64,000 nt of DNA, taken from Pseudoxanthomonas sangjuensis (lineage in GTDB: Bacteria; Pseudomonadota; Gammaproteobacteria; Xanthomonadales; Xanthomonadaceae). Within the stretch, counting starts at the first letter, position 1. Each line of letters starts with the position of its first letter. The position numbers were made by a program, and so were the translations under genes. Location of the stretch: the NCBI RefSeq assembly GCF_010211755.1, contig NZ_PDWR01000020.1:1-64000 (forward strand). Reading direction: 5' to 3'. The notes under the pieces were generated by a model, which had not been told where the DNA came from, searched no databases, and worked only from the letters and a program-made list of their open reading frames with translations. Positions 1 to 7,765 of the stretch are shown in pieces.

Positions 1-65
1 GGCTGGCTGGCCTGCTCAACCGCACCGCGCTTGAACTCGGTGCTGAACTTCCTTCGCTTCGACAT
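1..65 (-). CDS. IS3-family transposase OrfA, N-terminal fragment (cut by window edge)
   Basis: The ATG at 65-63 opens a frame encoding MSKRRKFSTEFKRGAVEQAS and continuing out of the window. This is the characteristic beginning of IS3-family OrfA proteins, whose N-terminal helix-turn-helix binds the element's terminal repeats. A GAGGAG Shine-Dalgarno at 71-76, about six bases before the ATG, supports the start. Only about 21 residues are visible, so the subgroup and whether the element is intact cannot be judged. The full enzyme in this family is normally OrfAB, made by frameshifting between OrfA and the DDE-domain OrfB. Confidence 0.75.
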   Translation of the reverse strand, partial: MSKRRKFSTEFKRGAVEQASQ

Positions 66-124
66 GAACACTCCTCATGGCCTTGATCGGCCTTCTCGTA
101 AGTGTCCGTGAAAACGGGGGTGAA
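1..124 (-). mobile_element. Partial IS3-family insertion sequence (one terminus)
   Basis: Only one end of the element lies in the window. Reading the minus strand, a terminus with the core CCCCGTTTTCACGGACA (near 104-120) is followed by a leader with a GAGGAG ribosome binding site (71-76) and a transposase OrfA start. CCCC...GTTTTC...GGACAC termini are usual for IS3-family elements. The inner boundary is placed near 121-124 because the disrupted gene to the right stops resembling its family there. The target duplication and the other end lie outside the window, so the exact edge is uncertain by several bases. Confidence 0.7.
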
Positions 125-463
125 CCCCTTCCTGCCAAGCCGAGCTACCACGTTGTGGCTAGGAAAGCTGGAATTACCTCCATTTCTTTCCAACCGCATT
201 TCGGAATTCGTAGGATATCTACCAAGCTTTTTAGTTAAGGTGGCTAGCTGCCAAAGAATCTCAGAGTCGTCAAACGCCGCATTCAACTCGTTAGGCTCGA
301 ATCCAGCTTCGATAATGGCATCGGACCAACGAGCCCAATACTTTCCGCGCCAATCGCTGTATTTGATGCCAGTTTCAGACAGGAACCTGTCGAGACCCAA
401 TGCGACACCACCGTTAGCCACGGCAGTCCGCCGGATCTCATTCAAAATATGCTGCTTATCCAT
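122..463 (-). pseudogene. Homing-endonuclease-associated-repeat / GIY-YIG nuclease-type protein, truncated by IS insertion
   Basis: From the ATG at 463 the minus strand encodes about 114 residues (start MDKQHILNEIRRTAVANGG) before running into the insertion sequence. Two related blocks are visible: one around 'GVALGLDRFLSETGIKYSDW' and 'YWARWSDAIIEAGFEPNEL', and a second around 'LTKKLGRYPTNSEMRLE' and 'SSFPSHNVVARLG'. From memory of the family, this is the N-terminal repeat region of bacterial GIY-YIG proteins of roughly 250-300 residues, in which the nuclease domain comes last. Here the nuclease part is absent from the window. Past residue 114 the frame stays open into IS sequence, so a fusion product is possible but unlikely to work. 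It lies 29 bases after the symporter gene on the same strand, and its base composition is visibly less GC-rich than its neighbours, which suggests acquisition. Confidence 0.7.
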
Positions 464-492
464 GTCTACTCGAAATTCCGCGCGACCCAACA

Positions 493-1785
493 CTAATCCG
501 TGGCACTTTCGCCCTTCGACACCATCGTCGCCAACACCAGATCTCCGGTGACGTTCAGCGTCGTGCGGCACATATCGAGGAAGCGGTCCACGCCGAGGAT
601 GATGCCGATGCCTTCGGCCGGCACGCCGACCATGCCGCAGATCAGCGCCACCACCGGCAGCGAGCCGGCCGGCACGCCGGCGGTGCCGATGCCGCCGAGG
701 ATGCAGACGAACATCACCATCAGCTGCTGGCCCAGGTCCAGGTCCACGCCGAAGAACTGCGCCAGGAACAGCACCGTCACGCCCTCGAACAGCGCCGTGC
801 CGTTCTGGTTGGCCGTCGCGCCGACGGTCAGCACGAAGCGCGACACCTTGTTCGGTAGTTTCAGGTTGTCCTCCGCCACGCGCAGCGAGGTCGGCAGCGT
901 CGCGTTGCTCGACGCGGTGGAGAACGCCATCACCATCACTTCCTGGATCTGGCGGAACCACGCCAGCGGCGACCAGCCGGAAAACTTCAGCGCCGCCGAA
1001 TAGACCACGAACATGTGCAGCGCCAACGCCAGCACGACGACGCCGACGTACCAGCCCAGCTTGACCAGCAGGTCCCAGCCGAACAGCGCCGCCAGGTTGA
1101 ACATGAAGCAGAACACCGCGTACGGCGCCAGCTTGATCACGATCCCGATCAACGTCATCGAGACCTCGAACAGGCCCTCGACCGCGCGCTTGAACGCACC
1201 CGTGGCCTCGCTGCCCTTGGTCAGCACCAGGCCGACGCCGAGCATCAGCGCGAAGAACATCACCGCGAGGATCTCGTTCTTGCCGGCCGCGCCGACCACG
1301 TTGTCCGGCACCAGCGACAGCAGCATGTTCCCGACGCCCGGCCTCTGCGTGTTGCTGCCGATGATCGCCTGCGCGCGTTCGCTGCCTTGCGCCAGCATCT
1401 GCTGCGCGGCGACCGGATCGACGCCGGCGCCCGGCTTGATCACGTTCACCAGCACCAGGCCAATCACCACCGCGATGCCGGAGACGACCACGGTATAGCC
1501 CAGCGTGCGCCAGCCGATGCGGCCGAGCGAACGGATGTCGCCCATCTCCGCCACGCCGACAATCAGCGCCGAGAACAGCAAAGGCAGCACCAGCATGAAG
1601 ATCAGGCGCAGGAACAGCGTGCCCGCCGGCTGCGTCACGTGCTCGGTCAGCCACTGCACCCATCCGGCCTCGGCACCACCCGTGGCGTGCACGACCAGGC
1701 CCAGCACGAGGCCGGCGACGAAGCCGATCAGCATCTTCCAGTGCAGGGGCAGCTTGGCCTTGTGGCCGGCGTTGGCGTCGGTCAT
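493..1785 (-). CDS. Dicarboxylate/amino acid:cation (Na+ or H+) symporter, DAACS family
   Basis: A 430-residue inner-membrane carrier of the GltP/DctA family, which imports glutamate/aspartate or C4-dicarboxylates with Na+ or H+. Family signatures are present in order: several N-terminal hydrophobic helices, the serine-rich re-entrant loop SSNATLPT, the TM7 motif NQNGTALFEGVTVLF (the NMDGT equivalent), the second re-entrant loop GTAGVPAGSLP, and the TM8 motif VDRFLDMCRTTLNVTGD that binds substrate and cation. Length is normal. The arginine in CRTT is the usual residue for acidic-substrate carriers. Dicarboxylate and acidic amino acid preference cannot be separated by eye, so no gene symbol is given. 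It looks like a single transcription unit; a repeat element separates it from batD. Confidence 0.9.
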   Translation of the reverse strand: MTDANAGHKAKLPLHWKMLIGFVAGLVLGLVVHATGGAEAGWVQWLTEHVTQPAGTLFLRLIFMLVLPLLFSALIVGVAEMGDIRSLGRIGWRTLGYTVVVSGIAVVIGLVLVNVIKPGAGVDPVAAQQMLAQGSERAQAIIGSNTQRPGVGNMLLSLVPDNVVGAAGKNEILAVMFFALMLGVGLVLTKGSEATGAFKRAVEGLFEVSMTLIGIVIKLAPYAVFCFMFNLAALFGWDLLVKLGWYVGVVVLALALHMFVVYSAALKFSGWSPLAWFRQIQEVMVMAFSTASSNATLPTSLRVAEDNLKLPNKVSRFVLTVGATANQNGTALFEGVTVLFLAQFFGVDLDLGQQLMVMFVCILGGIGTAGVPAGSLPVVALICGMVGVPAEGIGIILGVDRFLDMCRTTLNVTGDLVLATMVSKGESATD

Positions 1786-1835
1786 GCGCGGGAAATCCTG
1801 TGGAAACAGCCGCGAAGCTTAGCAAACCCGTTTCT

Positions 1836-1968
1836 GCCCCTCCCTTCTCCCGTCGGGAGAAGGTGTCCCGAAGGGACGGATGAGGGTACGGCGAAGCCTG
1901 CAATACCCAGAACGTTGCTGACTTCGCCGTACCCTCACCCCAACCCCTCTCCCGGCGGGAGAGGGGCT
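1836..1968. repeat. Intergenic palindromic repeat, nested inverted repeats
   Basis: Two 16-bp arms, TGAGGGTACGGCGAAG (1881-1896) and its exact reverse complement (1922-1937), enclose a 25-base centre. Outside them are GC-rich hairpins CTTCTCCCGTCGGGAGAAG (near 1844-1862) and CCCCTCTCCCGGCGGGAGAGGGG (near 1945-1967). The unit fills the space between batD (stop at 1976) and the symporter start (1785), both on the minus strand. The layout is that of a miniature intergenic repeat dispersed in xanthomonad genomes. It could also fold as an RNA terminator for the bat operon. Confidence 0.75.
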
Positions 1969-1975
1969 TCGATCC

Positions 1976-3625
1976 TCACTCGGGATACAACGGCGGCAGG
2001 ATTTCCTTGCCTTGCATCGCCGGCGGCTTCCACTTCGGCCCGTCCTTGAACGCGGCACGCAGGACCGTGCGCGCCGCACTGCCATCGCCATCGGCCCAGC
2101 GCGCGCGGCGCATCGTTTCGATCGCCTCGCGCTGCCGCGCGTCGTCGAGCCGCGCCAGCAGCGCGTCCAGGTCGGCGACCGGCGACGGCGCCATCGCGCG
2201 CAGGGTTTCGCCGATCTCGTCCAGCGTGCCGGTGTCCAGCGCCCGTCTCAGGTCGGGCAGCGTACGCGTGGGCCGGCGCGCCGCCGCGGGTTGCGACGAT
2301 GCCGCATCGGCCGGCGCGCCGCCATGCCGCCGCCACACCGCCCAGATCAGCGTGGCCAGCCACAGCACCGCGAAGAATACCGCCAGCCAGGTCCACACGT
2401 GCGCGGGAATCTGCGCCGCGTCGGCGGTTCCGTTCGCCGACGCGGCAGCATCGGCGCTCGGCGCGACGGGCGGCGGCGGGCGCCGGTTGGCGAAACCGCC
2501 GTTGCCCGGCGTTACCTTCACGTCGAGGTCGGGCAGCGTCGCGGTCTTCGCCGCGCCGGCGCGCACGTCCCACCACGCCATGCGCATGCCGGCGATGCGC
2601 AGGGTGCCGCTACCGTCGGGCACCACGGAATAGCGCCGGGTCAGCACGACCTGCGGCACGCCATTGCGGAAGGTCTCGTCGTACTGCTGGGGCTCGGCGA
2701 ATACCTGCGCGCCGGGCACCGATGGCGCCGGCAGGTCCGGCAACTGCGCGCGCGTCGCGCCCACGGCCACCGCCTCGACGGTGAGCGTCATCGCCTCGCC
2801 CGCGCGCACGCTCTGCGGCGCGGACACGTAGCGCAGGCGCAGGTCGCGCAGCGGCAACCAGGGCTGCGGCGCATTGGCCGGCTGCGGCTTCACCTGCAAC
2901 GTGCGCGGCGTGCCGCTGATGCGCAGTTCGCGGCGACCGTCGCCGAGGAATTCGTCGATCCAGCCGCCGACGCCGCGCCCGGCGAAACGCGGCGCCGGCA
3001 AGGTCAGCGCGCCGCTGCGGTCCGGCACCAGCAGGTAGTGGCGCTCGAACACGTTGTAGGTGCGGCCGTTGACGGTGCGCGTCGACTGCGCATCGTTGCC
3101 GACCTGCTGCAGCGCGGCGCCGTCCGGCGCCTCGAGGTCGAGCTGGCCGGTCAGCGTCACCGCGTGGTACAGCCGCACGGTCACGCCGACGGCCTGCTGC
3201 ACGTAGGGATTCGGGTCGTCGACTTCGGTCTGCAGGAAGACGTCGGCGTTCGTGCCGGGCGACGCCGCGGAGGCGGCGCGCACGGTGACGCTCAACGGCG
3301 GCGTCGCCTGCGTGCCCACGCGCAGCGGCGGAATCGCGATTCTGCCGCCGTGCTTCGGCAGCAGGCTCGCCGCATACAGCGTCTTCGCGCTGAACGCGCC
3401 ATTGACCCACTGCATCTGCTTGCTGCTGGACTGTTCGACGATGTCGAAATCGGCACGCAGCGGCGAGAAATCCGGGCTGGCGGCCTCGTCGGTCTCGATG
3501 TTCAGCGTGACTGCTTCGCCCTCCGCCGCTTCGGTGCGGTCCAGCCACGCGCGCACCGACGCCTGCGCCGGCACGAATGCGCAGGCGAAGCAGATCGCGA
3601 ACAGGGCCACGATCCGGCGCATCAT
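1976..3625 (-). CDS. batD: BatD-like protein (oxygen/aerotolerance operon)
   Basis: A 549-residue envelope protein and the last gene of the Bat operon. A signal peptide (MMRRIVALFAICFACAFVPAQA) is followed by the BatD-type repeats of immunoglobulin-like beta-sandwich character (S-V-R-A-W-L-D-R-T start, 'YLLVPDRSGALTLP'), and near residue 410 one transmembrane helix (WLAVFFAVLWLATLIWAVW), then an alanine/arginine-rich cytoplasmic tail. Its start overlaps the batB stop by four bases (ATGA), showing translational coupling. In Bacteroides and Francisella the Bat proteins form an envelope complex linked to stress tolerance; the molecular activity remains unclear. The tail is followed by an intergenic palindrome that may end the transcript. 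Confidence 0.85.
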   Translation of the reverse strand: MMRRIVALFAICFACAFVPAQASVRAWLDRTEAAEGEAVTLNIETDEAASPDFSPLRADFDIVEQSSSKQMQWVNGAFSAKTLYAASLLPKHGGRIAIPPLRVGTQATPPLSVTVRAASAASPGTNADVFLQTEVDDPNPYVQQAVGVTVRLYHAVTLTGQLDLEAPDGAALQQVGNDAQSTRTVNGRTYNVFERHYLLVPDRSGALTLPAPRFAGRGVGGWIDEFLGDGRRELRISGTPRTLQVKPQPANAPQPWLPLRDLRLRYVSAPQSVRAGEAMTLTVEAVAVGATRAQLPDLPAPSVPGAQVFAEPQQYDETFRNGVPQVVLTRRYSVVPDGSGTLRIAGMRMAWWDVRAGAAKTATLPDLDVKVTPGNGGFANRRPPPPVAPSADAAASANGTADAAQIPAHVWTWLAVFFAVLWLATLIWAVWRRHGGAPADAASSQPAAARRPTRTLPDLRRALDTGTLDEIGETLRAMAPSPVADLDALLARLDDARQREAIETMRRARWADGDGSAARTVLRAAFKDGPKWKPPAMQGKEILPPLYPE

Positions 3626-5379
3626 CGTCCCTCCCGTTGCCGGCGCGCGTATTCGATCCGGAACTTGGCGCGCAGCAGGCCGCCCGGATCGTCGGGCACG
3701 CGGCGCAGCCAGGCTTCGGTCGCCTGCTGGCGTTCGCGCTGCTGCGCGGTCTCCGCTTGCTGGCGCTCGCCTGGCGGTTCGCCTTCGCCAGCCTTCGGCT
3801 GCTGCTGCTTCGCCTGTCGCATGCGCTCGCGTTGCGCCGCGTCGGCGGCCTGCTGGTCCTGCGGGTCTTGCGGCTTCGGTGGCGGATCCTGTCGATCCTG
3901 CTGTTGCGAACGGGCTTGCGGCCGACCCTTGGAGCGATCATCCGATTGCGGGTCGGACGGATCCTGCTGTCCCTGTACCGGCGACTCGTCCTGGTTGCCC
4001 TGACCCTGCTCCCGTTGCCGGTTCTGCCCGGAATCGTCCTGCCGCCGGTTTTTCTGGTTCTTCCTGTCCTGCTGGTCCTGCGTCTGCCGCTTGCGCGCCG
4101 CCTCGACCGCCCTGCGGTTGGCGATGGCGTCCTCCATGCCCGGCCGCCGTTGCAGCGCTTCGTCGTAGGCGGCGATGGCCTCGTCGTAGCGGCCCTGCTT
4201 CGCCAGCGCATTGCCGCGGTTGTAGAACGCATCGGGACTGTCGATGCCGGAGAAAGCCCGTTCCGCAGTGGCGAAATCGCCCTTGCGGTAGGCCTCCGCA
4301 CCCTTCGCGATGCGCGCGTGCCGCTGCTGGTCGGGTCGGCGCCACAGCGAACCGTCGGCGGCCCGCGCCGACTGCGACAGCGGCAGCAGCACGCACAATG
4401 CCAGCGCGGCGACCGCGCTGCCGCGGCGGAACGCGAGCAGGCCGAGCAGCATCAGCGGCGGCAGCAGCCAGTAGCCTTCGTCGCGCCACGCCAGGCGCCG
4501 CTTGCCCTGCGCGCCTTCGCCCAGCACGGCCTGCTGCGGATCGAGCACGCCGAGCGCGCGCAGGTCGCCATCGTCCGCGGTCAACGGCGCATAGCGCCCG
4601 TGGCCGGCCAGCGCCAGCGCGCGCAGCGATGCGGCATCCAGACGGGCGCGGCCGATGCGGCCGTCGGCCGTGCGGTAGACCGCGCCGTCCGCGGTGCCGA
4701 GGCCCAGCGCGGAAACATGGAACCCCGCGCCTGCCGCCTTCGCCGCCGCCGCGCGCGCGGCTGCGTCGGCCTGGTCGGTCAGCAGCAGGATTTCGCCACG
4801 CGGGAAGCCGGCGCGGCGCATCAGCCGCGCCGACCATTCGATCGCGCGCGCGGCGTCCTGTCCGTCGACCGGCATCACCGAGGGCTCCAGCGCGTCGAGG
4901 AACAGCGCGACGTTGTCGGCGTCGTCGGTCAGCGGCGCGACGGTGAAGGCGTCGCCCGCGTACACGACCAATGCGACCTGGCCGCCACGGCGTTCGCGCA
5001 GCAGGCTGGCGAGCTTGGCCCGCGCCTGCAGCAGCCGCGACGGCGGCAGGTCGCCTGCGGCGATGGCGCCGGAGAGGTCCAGCGCGACGACCAGCGGGGC
5101 CTGCGTCCGCCACAGCGGCTGCTCGTCCTGCCGCCAGCTCGGCCCGGCCAGCGCGAACACCGCCAGCGCATAGCCGAGCGCGCCGAGCCACCACGCGCCG
5201 CGCGCCGACCTGCCGCCGTGCTCGAGCAGGTGCGGCAGCAGGTGCGCGTCCACCGCTTCGCGCCAGGCGCTGGCGCGGCGTTGCCGCGCATGCCACCACC
5301 ACCACAGCAACGGCAGCGCGAGCAGCGCCCACAGCCAGTGCGGGCGCAGGAAATGCAGGCTGGCGAAGGCCGGGCTCAT
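3622..5379 (-). CDS. batB: BatB/BatC-type fusion: von Willebrand factor A domain plus TPR protein
   Basis: 585 residues starting MSPAFASLHFLRPHWLW. In order: an N-terminal membrane helix (WALLALPLLWWWW), a second helix, a VWA domain starting near residue 85 ('LVVALDLSGAIAAGD'), a C-terminal membrane helix pair near 310-345, then a periplasmic TPR unit ('DAFYNRGNALAKQGRYDEAI') and a long Gln/Arg/Asp-rich low-complexity tail. This combines BatB (VWA) with BatC (TPR), which are separate genes in Bacteroides. The MIDAS motif DxSxS reads D-L-S-G-A, so the last serine is missing and metal binding may be weak. The start ATG overlaps the batA stop (ATGA at 5379-5376), which fixes it; open frame continuing upstream belongs to batA in another frame. 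Confidence 0.88.
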   Translation of the reverse strand: MSPAFASLHFLRPHWLWALLALPLLWWWWHARQRRASAWREAVDAHLLPHLLEHGGRSARGAWWLGALGYALAVFALAGPSWRQDEQPLWRTQAPLVVALDLSGAIAAGDLPPSRLLQARAKLASLLRERRGGQVALVVYAGDAFTVAPLTDDADNVALFLDALEPSVMPVDGQDAARAIEWSARLMRRAGFPRGEILLLTDQADAAARAAAAKAAGAGFHVSALGLGTADGAVYRTADGRIGRARLDAASLRALALAGHGRYAPLTADDGDLRALGVLDPQQAVLGEGAQGKRRLAWRDEGYWLLPPLMLLGLLAFRRGSAVAALALCVLLPLSQSARAADGSLWRRPDQQRHARIAKGAEAYRKGDFATAERAFSGIDSPDAFYNRGNALAKQGRYDEAIAAYDEALQRRPGMEDAIANRRAVEAARKRQTQDQQDRKNQKNRRQDDSGQNRQREQGQGNQDESPVQGQQDPSDPQSDDRSKGRPQARSQQQDRQDPPPKPQDPQDQQAADAAQRERMRQAKQQQPKAGEGEPPGERQQAETAQQRERQQATEAWLRRVPDDPGGLLRAKFRIEYARRQREGR

Positions 5380-6398
5380 CCGCGCCTCCGTCCCGGCCTG
5401 GCGAAGGCGAGCAACGCGACCAGCAACGCGGCGGACAGCGGCCACCAGTAACGCTCGATGCGCGGCCGCACCATCTCGCCCTCCTTCTGCACCGGCTCGA
5501 TGCGGTCGAGTTCGGCATAGATGCCGGCGAGCTGGTCGGTGTCGCGGGCACGGAAGAAACGCCCGCCAGTCGTCTGCGCGATCCGGCGCAGCGTCGTCTC
5601 GTCGATTTCCTCGCCACCGCCCGGCATCGGCAACGGCAAGCCGAAGAACGATGCGTCTTCGCCCGCACCGCCGAAGGCAATGGTGTGCACGCGCACGCCT
5701 TCCTGTTTCGCCAGTTCCGCCGCCTTCAGCGGGTCGAGCGCGCCGGCGGTGTTGACGCCGTCGGTCAGCAGGATCAGTACGCGTTGCCCTTCCGGTTGCG
5801 CACGCAGGCGCTTGACCGCCAGGCCGATCGCGTCGCCGATCGCGGTCTCGCGCCCGGCCAGGCCGACCACGCTGTCGCGCAGTTGCTCGCGTACCGAATC
5901 GCGGTCCAGGGTCAGCGGCGCCAACGCATAGGCGCGCTGGCCGAACACCAGCAGGCCGACGCGGTCGCCGGCGCGGCGTTCGAGGAAGTCGGCCAGCACC
6001 GCCTTCGCCGCGGTCAGCCGGTCGACGACGTTCCCGCCGAGTTCCATGTCCGGCTCGCTCATGCTGCCCGACAGGTCGACCGCCAGCATCAGGTCGCGCG
6101 CGCTCTGCGGCGGCGCGACCGGCGCGCCGAGCTGCTGCGGACGCGCGGCGGCGGCGCACAGCAGGAACCACGCCAGCCACGGCAGCGCCAGCGCCCGCAG
6201 GTGCCGCGGCGACCCCGTGCCTGCGCCGGCGATCGCCTCCAGCCGCTTGCCGTAGGGCACTTTCAGCGCCGCCGCGCCGCCGCGCCGCGCCGGCAGCAGC
6301 CACGCCACCAGCCACGGCAGCGGGAACGCGGCCCACGCCCAGGGCCAGGCGAAGCCGCCGAAGGCCGTACGCAGCGGGTCGAGCCACGTGTCGATCAC
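5376..6398 (-). CDS. batA: BatA-like von Willebrand factor A domain protein
   Basis: 340 residues with a GTG start. An N-terminal membrane segment (WPWAWAAFPLPWLVAWLL), an aerotolerance-regulator-type N-terminal region, then a VWA domain with a complete MIDAS (DLSGSMS at about residue 110), the later 'ILLTDGVNTAGALDP' strand, and a C-terminal helix (YWWPLSAALLVALLAF) that anchors the domain in the membrane. Its GTG overlaps the DUF4381 stop (GTGA) and its own stop overlaps batB (ATGA), so it sits in a fully coupled operon. BatA is expected to work with BatB as a hetero-oligomeric, metal-dependent adhesion platform handled by the MoxR ATPase. Unlike BatB here, its metal site is intact. Confidence 0.9.
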   Translation of the reverse strand: MIDTWLDPLRTAFGGFAWPWAWAAFPLPWLVAWLLPARRGGAAALKVPYGKRLEAIAGAGTGSPRHLRALALPWLAWFLLCAAAARPQQLGAPVAPPQSARDLMLAVDLSGSMSEPDMELGGNVVDRLTAAKAVLADFLERRAGDRVGLLVFGQRAYALAPLTLDRDSVREQLRDSVVGLAGRETAIGDAIGLAVKRLRAQPEGQRVLILLTDGVNTAGALDPLKAAELAKQEGVRVHTIAFGGAGEDASFFGLPLPMPGGGEEIDETTLRRIAQTTGGRFFRARDTDQLAGIYAELDRIEPVQKEGEMVRPRIERYWWPLSAALLVALLAFARPGRRRG

Positions 6399-6862
6399 GG
6401 CTTCTTCCCCGCCATCAATTCGAGGAAGCGCGCGCGCGCCGGCGGCAGCAGCCGCGCGACATCGGCTTCATCGACATCGCGCCGGTAAGCGCCGTCCAGC
6501 AGCAGGCGACCGGCCTCGCCGCTGAAATCACCGCGTTTCCGCCCATCGAGGAAACGCAGCCACGCCTCGCCATCCAGCTTGTCCGCCGCCGGATCGCACT
6601 TGCGCGCGGCGCGGCGCAGCAACTCGGAAACCGCCGCGACGCGCTCGCCCGACGGCGGCAGGTTCGCGGCGGCGTCGAACAGTCGCTCCCACGAGCGCCG
6701 CCGGCGCCGGTGGCGCCATGCGAAGGCAAGACCGACGGCGAGCGCGAGCGCGACGAGGGCGAAGACCAGCCACCAGCCCGGTGCCGGCGGCCACCACGAC
6801 GGCGCGGCCGGCACGTGCACGTCGCGAAGCACCAGCCCGCCACTCGCCATGCCCGCCGGCAT
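6395..6862 (-). CDS. DUF4381 family membrane protein of the Bat operon
   Basis: 155 residues starting MPAGMASGGLVLRDVHVPAAP. One transmembrane helix (WLVFALVALALAVGLAFAW, about 30-50) is followed by a basic stretch (RHRRRRRSWERLF) and a helical cytoplasmic domain that carries DUF4381 features ('ELLRRAARKCDPAADKLDGE', 'WLRFLDGRKRGDF'). This family is found almost always between the DUF58 gene and batA. The start is set by the TGATG overlap with the DUF58 stop at 6862; a second ATG at 6850 would remove four residues. Function is unknown; position implies a scaffold or partner for the VWA proteins. Confidence 0.85.
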   Translation of the reverse strand: MPAGMASGGLVLRDVHVPAAPSWWPPAPGWWLVFALVALALAVGLAFAWRHRRRRRSWERLFDAAANLPPSGERVAAVSELLRRAARKCDPAADKLDGEAWLRFLDGRKRGDFSGEAGRLLLDGAYRRDVDEADVARLLPPARARFLELMAGKKP

Positions 6863-7758
6863 CAGGCCACCTGCGCCTGCGGCCGGCCGAGCAGCGGCAG
6901 CCACGATTCGCTCGGCGCATCGGCGCGCAATTCGAACGCGCGCACGCCGCGTTTCGGCAACGCGTCCAGCGCCGCCTCCAGCGGCCGCACGAACTCGCCG
7001 CGCCAATTCTGCCGCTGCGTGGCGTTGCCCAGGTCCAGTTCGACGCGATGGCCGGCGCTGGAGAACGGCAGCGCCGCCTTCGGCGGCTCGCGTTCCAGCG
7101 CATCGCTCAGCAGCAGCACGACGACCTCGTTGTGCGCGGCCAGCGTCGGCCAGCGCCTTGCGTCGATGCCCACGATGCTGTGCGGATCGGCCAGCACGAC
7201 CAGCCGCGAGCCGGGCCGCAACAGGCGCGCGGCATGGTCGAGCGCGAAGGCCAGCCCCGCGTCGTCCGCCGGCGGTTGCGCATACCAGCGCGCCAGCGCG
7301 TCGAGCGCGCGCAGGGCGCCGCGCGATCCCGACGCCGGCGGCACCGGCGCCTCGCCCTTCGTCCCGCGCAATACCGCGATGCGGTCGCCGGCGCGCACCG
7401 CCGCCCACGCCGCGACCGCGCCGGCGCGCGCCGCCTGCACCGACTTGAAGCGCACGCGCGTACCGAAATACAGCGCCGGCGAAGTATCGGCGACGATCAA
7501 CGTCAGCCGTTCGCGCTCGGCCTGGAACAGCTTGGTGTGGGTGCGGCCGCTGCGCGCGGTCAGCCGCCAGTCGATGTGGCGCACGTCGTCGCCGGCCACG
7601 TATTCGCGCGACTCGGCGTATTCCATGCCGCGCCCGCGCAGCATCGACGACGATGGCCCCGCGGAATGCTGCGAACCCTTCCGCGCCGGCGGGCGACGCT
7701 GCGCGACCGCGCGCAGTGCGATCAGTTCGGACAGGGTTGGCTGGATGCCGTCGCTCAT
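6862..7758 (-). CDS. DUF58 domain protein of the Bat/MoxR operon
   Basis: 298 residues. The DUF58 signature is clear near residues 50-85 (EYVAGDDVRHIDWRLTARSG followed by a T-H-T-K-L-F segment), and a degenerate VWA-like fold follows ('LTLIVADTSPALYFG', 'GSRLVVLADPHS'). No transmembrane helix is visible, so a cytoplasmic location is likely. DUF58 proteins are the usual partner of MoxR AAA+ ATPases, whose gene ends eight bases upstream. The stop overlaps the start of the DUF4381 gene (TGATG). The biochemical role is not established for the family. Confidence 0.9.
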   Translation of the reverse strand: MSDGIQPTLSELIALRAVAQRRPPARKGSQHSAGPSSSMLRGRGMEYAESREYVAGDDVRHIDWRLTARSGRTHTKLFQAERERLTLIVADTSPALYFGTRVRFKSVQAARAGAVAAWAAVRAGDRIAVLRGTKGEAPVPPASGSRGALRALDALARWYAQPPADDAGLAFALDHAARLLRPGSRLVVLADPHSIVGIDARRWPTLAAHNEVVVLLLSDALEREPPKAALPFSSAGHRVELDLGNATQRQNWRGEFVRPLEAALDALPKRGVRAFELRADAPSESWLPLLGRPQAQVA

Positions 7759-7765
7759 CGCCGGC

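Noticed and set aside
102-551. 149-codon open frame on the plus strand over the IS edge and the truncated gene
   Set aside because: It is antisense to the recognisable minus-strand gene and IS end, with no family features.
5380-6387. Long upstream extension of the BatB frame
   Set aside because: The extension is Arg/Ala-rich and overlaps batA in another frame; the ATGA overlap at 5379 gives the start expected for the operon.
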